NCBI RefSeq assembly: GCF_014203735.1
Contig: NZ_JACHJQ010000008.1
Coordinates: 62,001 to 126,000, forward strand
DNA length: 64,000 nt
Direction: 5' to 3'
From: Actinophytocola algeriensis
GTDB lineage: Bacteria; Actinomycetota; Actinomycetes; Mycobacteriales; Pseudonocardiaceae
A program made the position numbers and the translations under genes. Position 1 is the first letter of the stretch; each line of letters begins with the position of its first letter. Under the pieces are notes generated by a model. The model did not search any database. It saw only the letters and a list, made by a program, of their open reading frames with translations, and was not told the DNA's origin. Positions 8,088 through 16,083 of the stretch are shown piece by piece.

Positions 8088-8737
8088 ATGACGATGATCG
8101 CGATCATCGGTGCCGGGCCAGGTCTGGGCTCGGCTGTCGCCGAGCGGTTCGGGCGCGAAGGGTTCTCCGTCGCGCTGATCTCGCGCCGTCCCGAGAACCT
8201 CGCCGAGGACTTGGGTGTGCGGGGGATCGCCGCGAAGGCGTTCCCGGCGGACGTACACGACCGTGACGGGCTGACCCGGGCCTTGTCGGCCGCGGCCGAG
8301 GAACTGGGGCCGGTCGAGGTGCTGCAGTACAGCCCGGTGCCGCGCCGTGAGTTCCTGTGTCCCGTGCTGGACACGAAAGTCGAGGATCTGTCCGCGGCCG
8401 TCGAGTTCTCGATCCTGGGCCCGGTTACCGCCGTGCAACAGGTGCTGCCCGGCATGAGCGAGCTGGGGCGCGGCACCATCTTGCTGGTCAACGGCGCGAG
8501 CGCGGCGACACCGAACGGCAATGTCGCGGGCACCTCGATCGCGTTCGCGGGGGAGTCCGCTTACGGGGCGATGCTCCACGACGCCCTCGCACCGAGGAAC
8601 ATCCACGTCGGCCAGCTCATCATTCCCGGCGCGATCGGCGGCGGCGACCCACGTATGCCCCCGAGTCCCTGGCCGAACGCCTGTGGGCAATCCACACCGG
8701 ACGCGGCCGGTTCCGCACCACCGTCGGTGCCGAGTGA
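8088..8737 (+). pseudogene. SDR-family oxidoreductase, single-base frameshift near the C-terminus
   Basis: The ATG at 8088 opens a short-chain dehydrogenase-like frame: MTMIAIIGAGPGLGSAVAER has the nucleotide-binding glycines, and FGREGFSVALISRRPENL supports an NADPH preference. The active-site region is atypical, with ESAYGAMLHDALA in place of YxxxK. At about 8653 the frame breaks: the coherent ending (TYAPESLAERLWAIHTGRGR to the TGA at 8735-8737) is in the next frame. Restoring one base after GACCC gives GGGDPTYAPESLAE. The stop of the restored frame overlaps the GTG of the next gene (GTGA), an organisation that fits an intact two-gene operon. The shift could therefore be recent or a sequencing error. 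Without repair the protein would have a wrong tail. Confidence 0.75.
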
Positions 8738-9777
8738 GAAACCACCGATGTGTCCTCGCTGCCGTGCTCGGCATGGTCGTGCTGATGTCGTGCGCGGAAC
8801 CGGCAGGCGAGACCGCCGCGGCATCCTCTCCGGACGTCGAGGTGGTCGCCGACGAACTCGAAGCCCCGTGGTCGATCGCGTTCCACGGCGAGACACCGCT
8901 GGTCAGCGAACGGGACACCACCCGCGTACTCGAACTCGACCGCGGCGGGAACACCCGAGAGGTGGCCACCATCGCCGGGGCCACCCCGAACGGTGAGGGC
9001 GGTTTGCTCGGGATCGCCGTCCACGACGGCCACGTGTACGCGTACTTCACCGCGGACGGGGAGAACCGCCTTGAACGCTACGCCCTGACAGGCGATCCTG
9101 GCGCACTCGCCCTCGGGTCGGCGGACACGATCCTCGACGGGCTCCCGTCGGCGAGCTACCACAACGGCGGCCGGATCGCCTTCGGTCCCGACGGCATGCT
9201 CTATGTGACCGTCGGCGACGCCGGGAACCGTGGCAGCGCCCAGGAACATCGAGGCACTGTCGGGAAAATCCTCCGCATGACCCCGGACGGGCAGGCGCCC
9301 GACGACAACCCGTTCCCGGGCTCGCTGGTCTACAGCTACGGACACCGCAATCCCCAGGGCATCGCCTGGGGCGAGAACGGCACCCTGTACGCGAGCGAGT
9401 TCGGGCAGGACATCTGGGACGAGCTGAACGTGATCGAACCGGGCGGGAACTACGGCTGGCCCGAGGTCGAAGGCATCGCGGAACGGGACGGGTTCGTCGA
9501 CCCGGTTCTGCAGTGGGCACCAGCTGACGCCAGCCCCAGCGGCATCGCCGTTTCCGGTAACGCCATTCACATCGCGAACCTGCGCGGGCAACGGCTCCGC
9601 GAGGTCCCGCTCGGTGACCTCGCCAACTCCAGCGAGCGGTTCAGCGGGGAGTACGGCCGCCTTCGGGACGTCGTCGTCGCGCCCGACGGCGCGCTCTGGT
9701 TGCTCACCAACAACACCGACGGCCGTGGCGACCCGTCCGCGGGTGACGACCGGATCCTCCGGCTTCCCGCAGTGTGA
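8734..9777 (+). CDS. PQQ-type soluble aldose (glucose/sorbosone) dehydrogenase, lipoprotein
   Basis: A 347-residue predicted lipoprotein: a short signal peptide (VRNHRCVLAAVLGMVVLMSC) with lipobox LMSC, then a six-bladed beta-propeller of the YliI/GdhB type. Visible family features are ELEAPWSIAFHGETPLVSER, GEGGLLGIAVH, SYHNGGRIAFGPDGMLYVTV, SYGHRNPQGIAWGENGTLY and NYGWPEVEG. Members oxidise aldose sugars with PQQ outside the membrane, though substrates of actinobacterial homologues are mostly unknown. The GTG overlaps the stop of the SDR gene, so the two are translationally coupled. The propeller is complete in length. No PQQ biosynthesis genes are present in the window. Confidence 0.88.
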   Translation: MRNHRCVLAAVLGMVVLMSCAEPAGETAAASSPDVEVVADELEAPWSIAFHGETPLVSERDTTRVLELDRGGNTREVATIAGATPNGEGGLLGIAVHDGHVYAYFTADGENRLERYALTGDPGALALGSADTILDGLPSASYHNGGRIAFGPDGMLYVTVGDAGNRGSAQEHRGTVGKILRMTPDGQAPDDNPFPGSLVYSYGHRNPQGIAWGENGTLYASEFGQDIWDELNVIEPGGNYGWPEVEGIAERDGFVDPVLQWAPADASPSGIAVSGNAIHIANLRGQRLREVPLGDLANSSERFSGEYGRLRDVVVAPDGALWLLTNNTDGRGDPSAGDDRILRLPAV

Positions 9778-9827
9778 CCGGCGCAGGCCGACGTTTCCAG
9801 CGTACGGCCTGCGCCGCCGCGGTGGGA

Positions 9828-9842
9828 GGTACTGTCAGTACA
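9828..9842. promoter_or_regulatory. Putative operator, GTACTGNCAGTAC motif copy 3 (perfect palindrome)
   Basis: GGTACTGTCAGTACA contains GTACTG-T-CAGTAC (9829-9841), the only copy with both half-sites perfect. It lies 59 bp upstream of the ATG of the Fe-S subunit gene and downstream of the sugar dehydrogenase. A further TTTGACAGGG follows at 9846, which could serve as a -35 element. Assignment as an operator is inferred from the shared motif. Confidence 0.62.
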
Positions 9843-9893
9843 TGCTTTGACAGGGTCTCCCACCCCAGCGTCAGGCGTGGTGTTCTCGACCGC

Positions 9894-10526
9894 ATGCCGA
9901 CTCCTTTGCCACCACCACCCGGGAATGCCGAAACGGATTCGGATTCGTGGTCCCGGCGTACTTTCCTTGCCGCTTCCGCTGTTGGCAGCGCTGTCGCTGT
10001 CGCCGGACCGTCGTTGCTAAGCGCGGAGCCCACTGCCGCCGCCGCTGAGCCGGTCGCCGATGCACACGGCAGCCGGGTTACGTTCGCGGTGAACGGCGAG
10101 CGCCGCACGGTGACCGTCGACAACCGCACGTCGTTGCTGGACCTGGTGCGTGAGCACTTCGGGTTGACCGGCACGAAGAAGGGCTGTGACGCGGGTGCTT
10201 GTGGTGCGTGCACGGTGCTGGTCGACGGCCACCGCGTCAACGGCTGCCTGACCCTCGCCGTGCGGCTGGACGGCGCCGAGGTGATCACCATCGAAGGACT
10301 TTCCCGGGACGAGCTGCACCCGTTGCAACAGGCGTTCATCGACCAGGACGCGTTCCAGTGCGGGTTCTGCACGCCGGGCCAGATCATGTCCGGCGTCGGG
10401 TGCATCCGGGAGCGGCACACCGGGTCGGCGAGCGAGATCCGGGAGTGGATGAGCGGGAACATCTGCCGCTGCGGGTGTTACGTGAAGATCGTCAAGGCGG
10501 TCCAGCAGGCCGCGAAAGGCCGGTGA
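9894..10526 (+). CDS. Exported [2Fe-2S] subunit of a molybdenum hydroxylase (PaoA/YagT-like)
   Basis: A 210-residue iron-sulfur subunit of a xanthine oxidase-family enzyme. A twin-arginine signal (SRRTFLAAS at residues 20-28, then a hydrophobic stretch) targets the folded complex for Tat export. The plant-ferredoxin cluster is bound by GCDAGACGACTVLVDG plus Cys118. The second cluster is bound by QCGFCTPGQI and NICRCGCYVKI. Length and organisation match PaoA of the periplasmic aldehyde oxidoreductase. It is the first gene of a three-gene operon (7 bp to the FAD subunit). The perfect GTACTGNCAGTAC site 59 bp upstream suggests co-regulation with the neighbouring dehydrogenases. Confidence 0.93.
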   Translation: MPTPLPPPPGNAETDSDSWSRRTFLAASAVGSAVAVAGPSLLSAEPTAAAAEPVADAHGSRVTFAVNGERRTVTVDNRTSLLDLVREHFGLTGTKKGCDAGACGACTVLVDGHRVNGCLTLAVRLDGAEVITIEGLSRDELHPLQQAFIDQDAFQCGFCTPGQIMSGVGCIRERHTGSASEIREWMSGNICRCGCYVKIVKAVQQAAKGR

Positions 10527-10532
10527 GCGGTC

Positions 10533-11513
10533 GTGTTTCCTTTCACCTACACGAAAGCCGCGGACACGCGGGCGGCGGTCGCGGCCGGGCAGCGCGGTGG
10601 CCGGTTCATCGCCGGTGGCACGACGCTGGTCGACCTGATGCGCGAGACCGTCGAACGGCCGGACACGGTCGTGGACATCAGCGGACTGCCCCTGGGCGAG
10701 ATCACGACGACCCGCAGTGGCGGGGTGCGGATCGGTGCGTTGGTGCGGATGTCAGACGCGGCCGCCGATCGCCGGGTACGGAACACGTTCCCGGTGATCT
10801 CGCAGGCGCTGGAGCTGAGCGCGTCGGCGCAGCTGCGGAACATGGCGACCATCGGCGGCAACATCATGCAGCGCACCCGCTGCACCTACTTCCGTGACGT
10901 GTCCGCGGCCTGCAACAAACGCGCACCCGGTTCCGGCTGCGCCGCGCTGGAAGGGTTCAACCGCAGCCACGCGATCCTCGGCGGCTCGAGTCAGTGCGTG
11001 GCCACCCATCCTTCTGATGTCGCGGTGGCGTTCGCCGCGCTGGAGGCGTCCGTGCACCTGCTCGGGCCGGACGGGGAACGCGGCGTGCCGTTCACGGAGT
11101 TCCTGCTCCGGCCGGGGAACACGCCCGAGCGGGAGCACGCCCTGCGGCCCGGTGAGCTGATCACCGCCGTCGAAATCCCCGCGCACCCGCGTCCGCTGCG
11201 GTCGGGCTACCTGAAGGTGCGGGACCGGCAGAGCTACGAGTTCGCGCTCACCTCCGCCGCGGTCGCGCTGCACCTCGGCGGCGGGGTGGTCCGCGCGGCG
11301 AAGGTCGCGGCCGGGGGAGTGGGCACGGTGCCGTGGAAGCTGACCGCCGTGGAGCAGCGCCTGCTCGGTGAGCGGCCGTCCGACCGGCTGTGGACCGCCG
11401 CGGCCGCGGTCGCCGCCGACGACGCGGAGCCGTTGGCGCACAACGAGTTCAAGGTCGAGTTGCTCAAGCGCACCGTCGAACGCCAGCTGCGCGTCGTGGG
11501 AGGTACCCGGTGA
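10533..11513 (+). CDS. FAD-binding subunit of the molybdenum hydroxylase (PaoB/YagS-like)
   Basis: A 326-residue FAD subunit. The FAD pocket motifs are RFIAGGTTLVDLM and LRNMATIGGNIMQRTRC. Four cysteines in the segment RTRCTYFRDVSAACNKRAPG, GSGCAALEG and SSQCVATHPSD match the extra [4Fe-4S] site described for PaoB and absent from ordinary xanthine dehydrogenases. A CO dehydrogenase flavoprotein C-terminal domain follows. It starts with GTG, 7 bp after the Fe-S subunit, and its TGA overlaps the GTG of the Mo subunit. It has no signal peptide of its own, consistent with export as a complex with the Tat-tagged subunit. Confidence 0.93.
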   Translation: MFPFTYTKAADTRAAVAAGQRGGRFIAGGTTLVDLMRETVERPDTVVDISGLPLGEITTTRSGGVRIGALVRMSDAAADRRVRNTFPVISQALELSASAQLRNMATIGGNIMQRTRCTYFRDVSAACNKRAPGSGCAALEGFNRSHAILGGSSQCVATHPSDVAVAFAALEASVHLLGPDGERGVPFTEFLLRPGNTPEREHALRPGELITAVEIPAHPRPLRSGYLKVRDRQSYEFALTSAAVALHLGGGVVRAAKVAAGGVGTVPWKLTAVEQRLLGERPSDRLWTAAAAVAADDAEPLAHNEFKVELLKRTVERQLRVVGGTR

Positions 11514-13720
11514 CCCGGCAGCCAAATCGGCAACCCCAGAAGGCCGTCGGCACCCCGCAGTCCCGGGTGGACGGGCGGTTGAAGGTGACCGGTCAGGCCA
11601 CCTACGCCGCCGACCACGACGTGACCGGTGTCGCCTACGGCGTCATGGTCGACGCCACCGTGGGGCGCGGCCGGATCACCGGTGTCGACACCCGTGCCGC
11701 GCTCGACCAGCCCGGCGTGCGTGCGGTGCTCCACCACGGCAACGCGCCCCGGCTGCCCTATGTGGACAACCCGGGCTCGAACAATCCGCCGGGTGAGCGG
11801 TTGCGGGTGTTCCAGGACGACCGCGTGCGGTTCTTCGGCCAGCCGGTCGCGGTCGTGGTGGCGGACACGCTGGAGGCCGCGCAGCACGCGGCGAGCCTGG
11901 TCACGGTCACCTACGCGGCCGAACCGCCGTCGACCGACCTCACCACCGCCCCGGCGGACGAACCCCAGCGCTACGCCCGCGGTGACGCCGAGGCCGCGTG
12001 GGCCGCGGCGCCGGTCAAGCTCGACCTGGCCTTCCGGTTTTCCCGCAACCACCACAACCCGATGGAGCCACACGCCACGATCGCCCGCTGGGAGGGCGAC
12101 ACCCTGACACTGTGGGACAAGACGCAGTGGGTCGTTGGCGGCACCCAGCAGGAGCTGGCGTCGGTGTTCGGGATCCCGCAACAGTCGGTGCGGGTGATCT
12201 CGCCGTTCGTCGGCGGGGCGTTCGGCAGCGGCCTGCGGGCGTGGCCGCACGTCACCGTCGCCGCGCTGGCAGCCCGGGTCACCGGCCGCCCGGTCAAGCT
12301 GGTGCTGTCGCGCCGGCAGCTGTACTTCGGCACCGGCCACCGCCCCGCCTACACCTACGCGCTGAAGCTGGGCAGCGACCGGCGCGGCAGGCTGGCGGCG
12401 TCGATCCAGGACATCAGGGCGGAGACGTCGAGCTACGAGACGTTCACCGAGGCCGTGATGGGCCCGGGGCACATGATGTACCGCACCCCGAACGTGCGGC
12501 AGGCGTACGCGACGGTGCCGCTGGACGTGAACACCCCTATCTGGATGCGCGGTCCTGGCTACGCCACCGGCGCCCACGTCGTCGAGTGCGCGATGGACGA
12601 GCTCGCCCACGAGCTCGGCGTCGACCCGATCGAGTTGCGGCTGCGCAACGAACCCGAGACCGACGAGTCCAGCGGGCTGCCGTTCTCCAGCCGCAGGCTG
12701 CGGGAATGCCTGGCCACCGGCGCTCGCGAGTTCGGCTGGCACCGCCGCAACCCGGCACCGCGGTCCACCCGCGACGGCGACTGGCTGGTCGGCACCGGCA
12801 TGGCCGCCGCCGTCTACGACTTCGGCCGCGCCCCGGCCCAGGCACACGCGCGGATCAACGCCGACGGCACCGCGCTGGTGCAGGCCGCGACCAGCGACAT
12901 GGGACCCGGCACCTACACCTCCATGCCGCAGGTCGCCGCGGACGCCCTCGGTCTGACCATGACCACCGTGGAGTTCCGGCTCGGCGACTCGCTCATGCCG
13001 CCGACCCCGCCGCACGGCGGCTCCATGACCATGGCCAGCGTCGGCTCCGCCGTGCAGGACGCCTGCGACAAGGTCCGCCGCCAGGCCATCACCCTCGCCG
13101 TCAACGACGCGCGGTCTCCGCTGCACCGCGTCAACCCCGATGACGTCGTCGTCCGCGATGGCCGGATGCACGTGAAGAACGATCCCACCCGCGGCGAGAC
13201 CTACCGGCAACTCCTCGGCCGCAACCAGCGCGACCACCTCGAAGTGATCGGGTCCTGGGGGCCGCCGGAGCAGAGCCGCTACTCGATGCACGCCTTCGGC
13301 GCGGTGTTCACCGAGGTCGCCGTCGACGACCGCCTCGGTCTGGTCCGGGTCCGGCGGATGCTCGGCGTCTACGACGCGGGCCGGATCATCAACCCGAAGC
13401 TCGCCGACAGCCAGGCACTGGGCGGCATGGTGGGGGGCATCGGCCAGGCCCTGCTGGAGCACACCGTCACCGATGCTCGCGACGGGCGGATCGTCAACGC
13501 CAACCTCGCCGACTACCTCGTGCCCGTGAACGCCGACATCCCCGACCTGCGGGCCATCTACCTCGACGGCGGCAACGACCAGAACGCCGACCCGATCGGC
13601 GTGAAGGGACTCGGGGAGGTCGTGATCGTCGGTGTCGCGGCCGCCATCACCAACGCGGTCTTCCACGCGACCGGCCGCCGGATCCGCGAACTCCCTATTA
13701 CCGCGGAAGCCCTGCTCTGA
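11510..13720 (+). CDS. Molybdopterin-binding catalytic subunit (PaoC/YagR-like aldehyde oxidoreductase)
   Basis: A 736-residue large subunit starting at a GTG that overlaps the previous stop (GTGA). Domains in order: N-terminal a/b hammerhead (SRVDGRLKVTGQATYAAD), then the molybdopterin-binding domains with FVGGAFGSGLRAWPHVTVAA, MRGPGYATGAHVVECAMDEL and AATSDMGPGTYTSM. The catalytic Glu is in the C-terminal GVKGLGEVVIVG. The family oxidises aldehydes or N-heterocycles using water as oxygen donor. Together with the Tat-tagged Fe-S subunit this is a periplasm-side (here extracytoplasmic) oxidase. A paoD/xdhC-type maturation chaperone is not encoded next to it. A 21-bp inverted repeat 16 bp after the stop terminates the operon. 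Confidence 0.93.
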   Translation: MTRQPNRQPQKAVGTPQSRVDGRLKVTGQATYAADHDVTGVAYGVMVDATVGRGRITGVDTRAALDQPGVRAVLHHGNAPRLPYVDNPGSNNPPGERLRVFQDDRVRFFGQPVAVVVADTLEAAQHAASLVTVTYAAEPPSTDLTTAPADEPQRYARGDAEAAWAAAPVKLDLAFRFSRNHHNPMEPHATIARWEGDTLTLWDKTQWVVGGTQQELASVFGIPQQSVRVISPFVGGAFGSGLRAWPHVTVAALAARVTGRPVKLVLSRRQLYFGTGHRPAYTYALKLGSDRRGRLAASIQDIRAETSSYETFTEAVMGPGHMMYRTPNVRQAYATVPLDVNTPIWMRGPGYATGAHVVECAMDELAHELGVDPIELRLRNEPETDESSGLPFSSRRLRECLATGAREFGWHRRNPAPRSTRDGDWLVGTGMAAAVYDFGRAPAQAHARINADGTALVQAATSDMGPGTYTSMPQVAADALGLTMTTVEFRLGDSLMPPTPPHGGSMTMASVGSAVQDACDKVRRQAITLAVNDARSPLHRVNPDDVVVRDGRMHVKNDPTRGETYRQLLGRNQRDHLEVIGSWGPPEQSRYSMHAFGAVFTEVAVDDRLGLVRVRRMLGVYDAGRIINPKLADSQALGGMVGGIGQALLEHTVTDARDGRIVNANLADYLVPVNADIPDLRAIYLDGGNDQNADPIGVKGLGEVVIVGVAAAITNAVFHATGRRIRELPITAEALL

Positions 13721-13735
13721 CCTGATCGCAGACCC

Positions 13736-13789
13736 GGAAGAGGCCCGGTCGGGGTGGCCAGATCGTGTCACCCCGACCGGGCCTCTTCC
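13736..13789. terminator. Bidirectional hairpin terminator
   Basis: A perfect inverted repeat with 21-bp arms: GGAAGAGGCCCGGTCGGGGTG at 13736-13756 pairs with 13769-13789, leaving a 12-nt loop. It lies between the convergent Mo-subunit gene (stop 13720) and the regulator gene (stop 13793). There is no U-tract on either side, as is usual for actinobacterial terminators. The position suggests it stops transcription from both directions. Confidence 0.85.
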
Positions 13790-13792
13790 AGC

Positions 13793-14683
13793 TCAGCGGG
13801 AGATGTTCCGCGGGGCGGGCTGTGCCTCGTGGGAGGCGGCCCAGGAGGCGAGCAGCCGCAGCGCTTCCTCGGACGGTGAGCCGGGCTCGGCGGTGTAGAT
13901 GGTCAGCGTGAGGCCTGGTTCGGTGGCCATTTCCAAGCCTTCGTAGGCGATGGTGATGTCACCGACGACGGGGTGGTGGAAGGTCTTCATGCCGGTGCTG
14001 TGGTGGCGGACGTTGTGGGCGCCCCAGCGGGTGCGGAACGCCTCGCTGCGGGTGGACAGTTCCCCGACCAGGTCGTGGAGCCCCTTGTCGTAGGGGTTGC
14101 GACCGGCTTCGGTGCGCAGGATCGCGACGCAGATGTCGGCGAAGCCGTCCCAGTCCGGGTAGAAGTCGTGGGAAGCCGGATCGAGGAACTGGAACCGGGC
14201 GATGTTCGGCGGCTGCTCACGACTGTCGTAGACCGGCGAATAGAACGCCTGTGCGAGCTGATTGGCGGCCAGCAAGTCCATCCGGCCGTTGCGCACGAAC
14301 GCCGGTCCCGCGGTGACCGCGTCCAGGGTCCACTGCAGACTCTTATGCGGGCTCCACTGCTTGCCCTTGGCCCGCCGCCGGGGCCGGACGATCGCGCTGG
14401 TGCCGTCCGCGGCGCGGGCAAGGTCGAACAGGTGCGCCCGCTCCGCCTCGTCCAACTGCAGCGCCCGCGCGATCGCGTCGAGGACGGTGGCCGAGACCCC
14501 GGCGAGCGCGCCACGCTCGAGCTTCGAGTAGTACTCGATGCTCACATCGGCCAGCGCGGCCACCTCACTGCGACGCAGGCCCGGCACCCGGCGGTTGCTC
14601 CCGGCGGGCACCCCAGCCTGCTCAGGGGTGATCTTGGCGCGCCGCGAGATCAGGAACTCACGGACTTCTTCACGATTGTCCAC
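13793..14683 (-). CDS. XRE-family regulator with MmyB-like ligand-binding domain
   Basis: A 296-residue transcription factor. The N-terminus VDNREEVREFLISRRAKITP and the helix-turn-helix RRVPGLRRSEVAALADVSIE followed by YYSKLERG are the family signature. The C-terminal domain (NGRMDLLAANQLAQAFYSPV; HPVVGDITIAYEGLEM) matches the MmyB-like sensor that binds a small, often fatty-acid-like, ligand. I place the start at the GTG at 14683 because homologues begin with (M)DNR; the longer frame to 14734 would start inside the putative operator. The gene is divergent from a zinc alcohol dehydrogenase. A GTACYGNCAG site lies 43 bp upstream of this start, suggesting autoregulation and control of the redox genes around it. 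Confidence 0.9.
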   Translation of the reverse strand: MDNREEVREFLISRRAKITPEQAGVPAGSNRRVPGLRRSEVAALADVSIEYYSKLERGALAGVSATVLDAIARALQLDEAERAHLFDLARAADGTSAIVRPRRRAKGKQWSPHKSLQWTLDAVTAGPAFVRNGRMDLLAANQLAQAFYSPVYDSREQPPNIARFQFLDPASHDFYPDWDGFADICVAILRTEAGRNPYDKGLHDLVGELSTRSEAFRTRWGAHNVRHHSTGMKTFHHPVVGDITIAYEGLEMATEPGLTLTIYTAEPGSPSEEALRLLASWAASHEAQPAPRNISR

Positions 14684-14721
14684 GCCTCCACGGTAAGCCC
14701 CACACCCTGTCGGAGGGGTGC

Positions 14722-14735
14722 TCTGTCGGTACACC
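14722..14735. promoter_or_regulatory. Putative operator, GTACYGNCAG motif copy 4
   Basis: TCTGTCGGTACACC on the plus strand reads GGTGTACCGACAGA on the minus strand, centred at 14726. It keeps GTAC-CG-A-CAG and the GGT flank seen in copies 1 and 2. It sits between the MmyB-like regulator (start 14683) and the alcohol dehydrogenase (start 14820), where such regulators usually bind. Confidence 0.6.
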
Positions 14736-14819
14736 TTTCAGGAGAAACTCCCAGGTCGCGCGCGGCGCGGGTTAGCTGGACACTGATCGATTCGACACTC
14801 TGAAGAAGGAGAGAACGTC

Positions 14820-15842
14820 ATGCGCGGCGCTGTGCTGCACGCCCCCGGCGACGTCCGGGTCGAGGACCGCGAGGACCCGACGATCGTCGCCCCGACGGAT
14901 GCGGTCATCCGTCTGTCCGCGACCTGCGTGTGCGGGTCGGACCTGTGGCCCTACCGCGGCATCGAGACCGTCGACGGGCCGTCCCCGATGGGCCACGAGT
15001 ACGTCGGCGTTGTCGAGGAGGTCGGCAGCGAGGTCACCACGATCAAGCCGGGCCAGTTCGTGGTCGGCTCGTTCTTCGCCTCGGACAACACCTGCGAGAT
15101 CTGCCGGTCCGGCTACCACTCCTCCTGCGTCCAACGCGAGCTGATGGGCCCGCTCGGCGCCCAGGCCGAGTACCTGCGCGTACCGCTGGCCGACGGCACC
15201 CTCGTCGCCACCCCCGACGTGCCGTCCGACGACCTGATCCCGAGCTTCCTGGCGGCCTCCGACGTGCTCGGCACCGGCTGGTTCGGCGCCGTCGCCGCCC
15301 AGGCGGGACCGGGCAGGACTGTCGCGGTAGTCGGCGACGGCGCGGTCGGGCTGCTCGCGGTCCTGGCCGCCCGACAACTCGGCGCGGAACGGATCATCGC
15401 GATGAGCCGCCACACGTCACGACAGAAACTCGCCCTCGAGTACGGCGCGACCGACATCGTCACCGAACGCGGCGACGACGGTGTGGCGGCGGTCAAGGAC
15501 CTCACCGACGGGCTCGGCGCCCACAGCGTCATCGAGGCGGTCGGCACCCAGGAGTCCATGATGCAGGCCATCCGCGCCACCCGCCCCGGCGGGCACGTCG
15601 GCTACGTCGGCGTCGCCCACGACGTCACCCTGCCCGGCGAGGAGTTGTTCTTCTCCCACGTCCACCTGCACGGCGGTCCCGCCCCGGTCCGCCAGTACCT
15701 GCCCGAGCTGATCGACCTGATCTGGAACCGCCGGATCGACCCGGGCAAGGTCTTCGACCTCGAACTCCCGCTCGACCAGGCCGCCGAGGCCTACCGGGCC
15801 ATGGACGAACGCCAAGCGATCAAAGCACTGCTCCGGGTGTGA
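14820..15842 (+). CDS. Zinc-dependent alcohol dehydrogenase family protein
   Basis: A 340-residue medium-chain dehydrogenase. Catalytic zinc ligands are in ATCVCGSDLWPYRG and MGHEYVGVVEEVG. The structural zinc loop is partial: SDNTCEICRSGYHSSC keeps three of the usual four cysteines, a variant seen in this subfamily. The NAD(P) fold motif is VAVVGDGAVGLLAVLAARQL. GAGAACG upstream provides a weak ribosome binding site. The gene is divergent from the MmyB-like regulator and followed by a small secreted protein gene whose GTG overlaps its stop, then an SDR. The arrangement suggests a regulator-controlled alcohol/aldehyde conversion operon. Confidence 0.9.
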   Translation: MRGAVLHAPGDVRVEDREDPTIVAPTDAVIRLSATCVCGSDLWPYRGIETVDGPSPMGHEYVGVVEEVGSEVTTIKPGQFVVGSFFASDNTCEICRSGYHSSCVQRELMGPLGAQAEYLRVPLADGTLVATPDVPSDDLIPSFLAASDVLGTGWFGAVAAQAGPGRTVAVVGDGAVGLLAVLAARQLGAERIIAMSRHTSRQKLALEYGATDIVTERGDDGVAAVKDLTDGLGAHSVIEAVGTQESMMQAIRATRPGGHVGYVGVAHDVTLPGEELFFSHVHLHGGPAPVRQYLPELIDLIWNRRIDPGKVFDLELPLDQAAEAYRAMDERQAIKALLRV

Positions 15843-16054
15843 CAGCGATGCGATGCCGTGTCGTCGTCGCCCTGACCGCTGTCCTGCTCGGGGTGACCTC
15901 GCCGGGACAACCAGCCCAGTCCGCGACCGAGGGAACTCCGACGGATGCGATGCGAACGGGGGCGTGCACCGGTGAGGTCGAACTCGTCATCCGGGTGGCC
16001 GTCGAGGACGACGCCAGGGACGAGAAGAACAACCACTACGACGCCCACCCGTAA
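15839..16054 (+). CDS. Small secreted protein of unknown function
   Basis: A 71-residue (GTG at 15839) or 68-residue (ATG at 15848) frame that overlaps the dehydrogenase stop codon. The N-terminus MRCRVVVALTAVLLGVTSPG followed by QPAQSA looks like a Sec signal peptide with cleavage after AxA-like QSA. The mature part of about 40 residues is acidic and hydrophilic, with a single cysteine (RTGACTGEVELVIRVAVEDD). No family is recognised. Its codon use agrees with the flanking genes, and its position between the alcohol dehydrogenase and an SDR makes it part of that operon. Confidence 0.6.
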   Translation: MTAMRCRVVVALTAVLLGVTSPGQPAQSATEGTPTDAMRTGACTGEVELVIRVAVEDDARDEKNNHYDAHP

Positions 16055-16083
16055 CGAGCGGACACTGAACAAGGGAACAACCG

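Noticed and set aside
11234-13771. 845-codon minus-strand frame over the molybdenum subunit
   Set aside because: It is the complementary shadow of a gene with clear cofactor motifs; His/Val/Gly/Arg-rich composition and no start signals.
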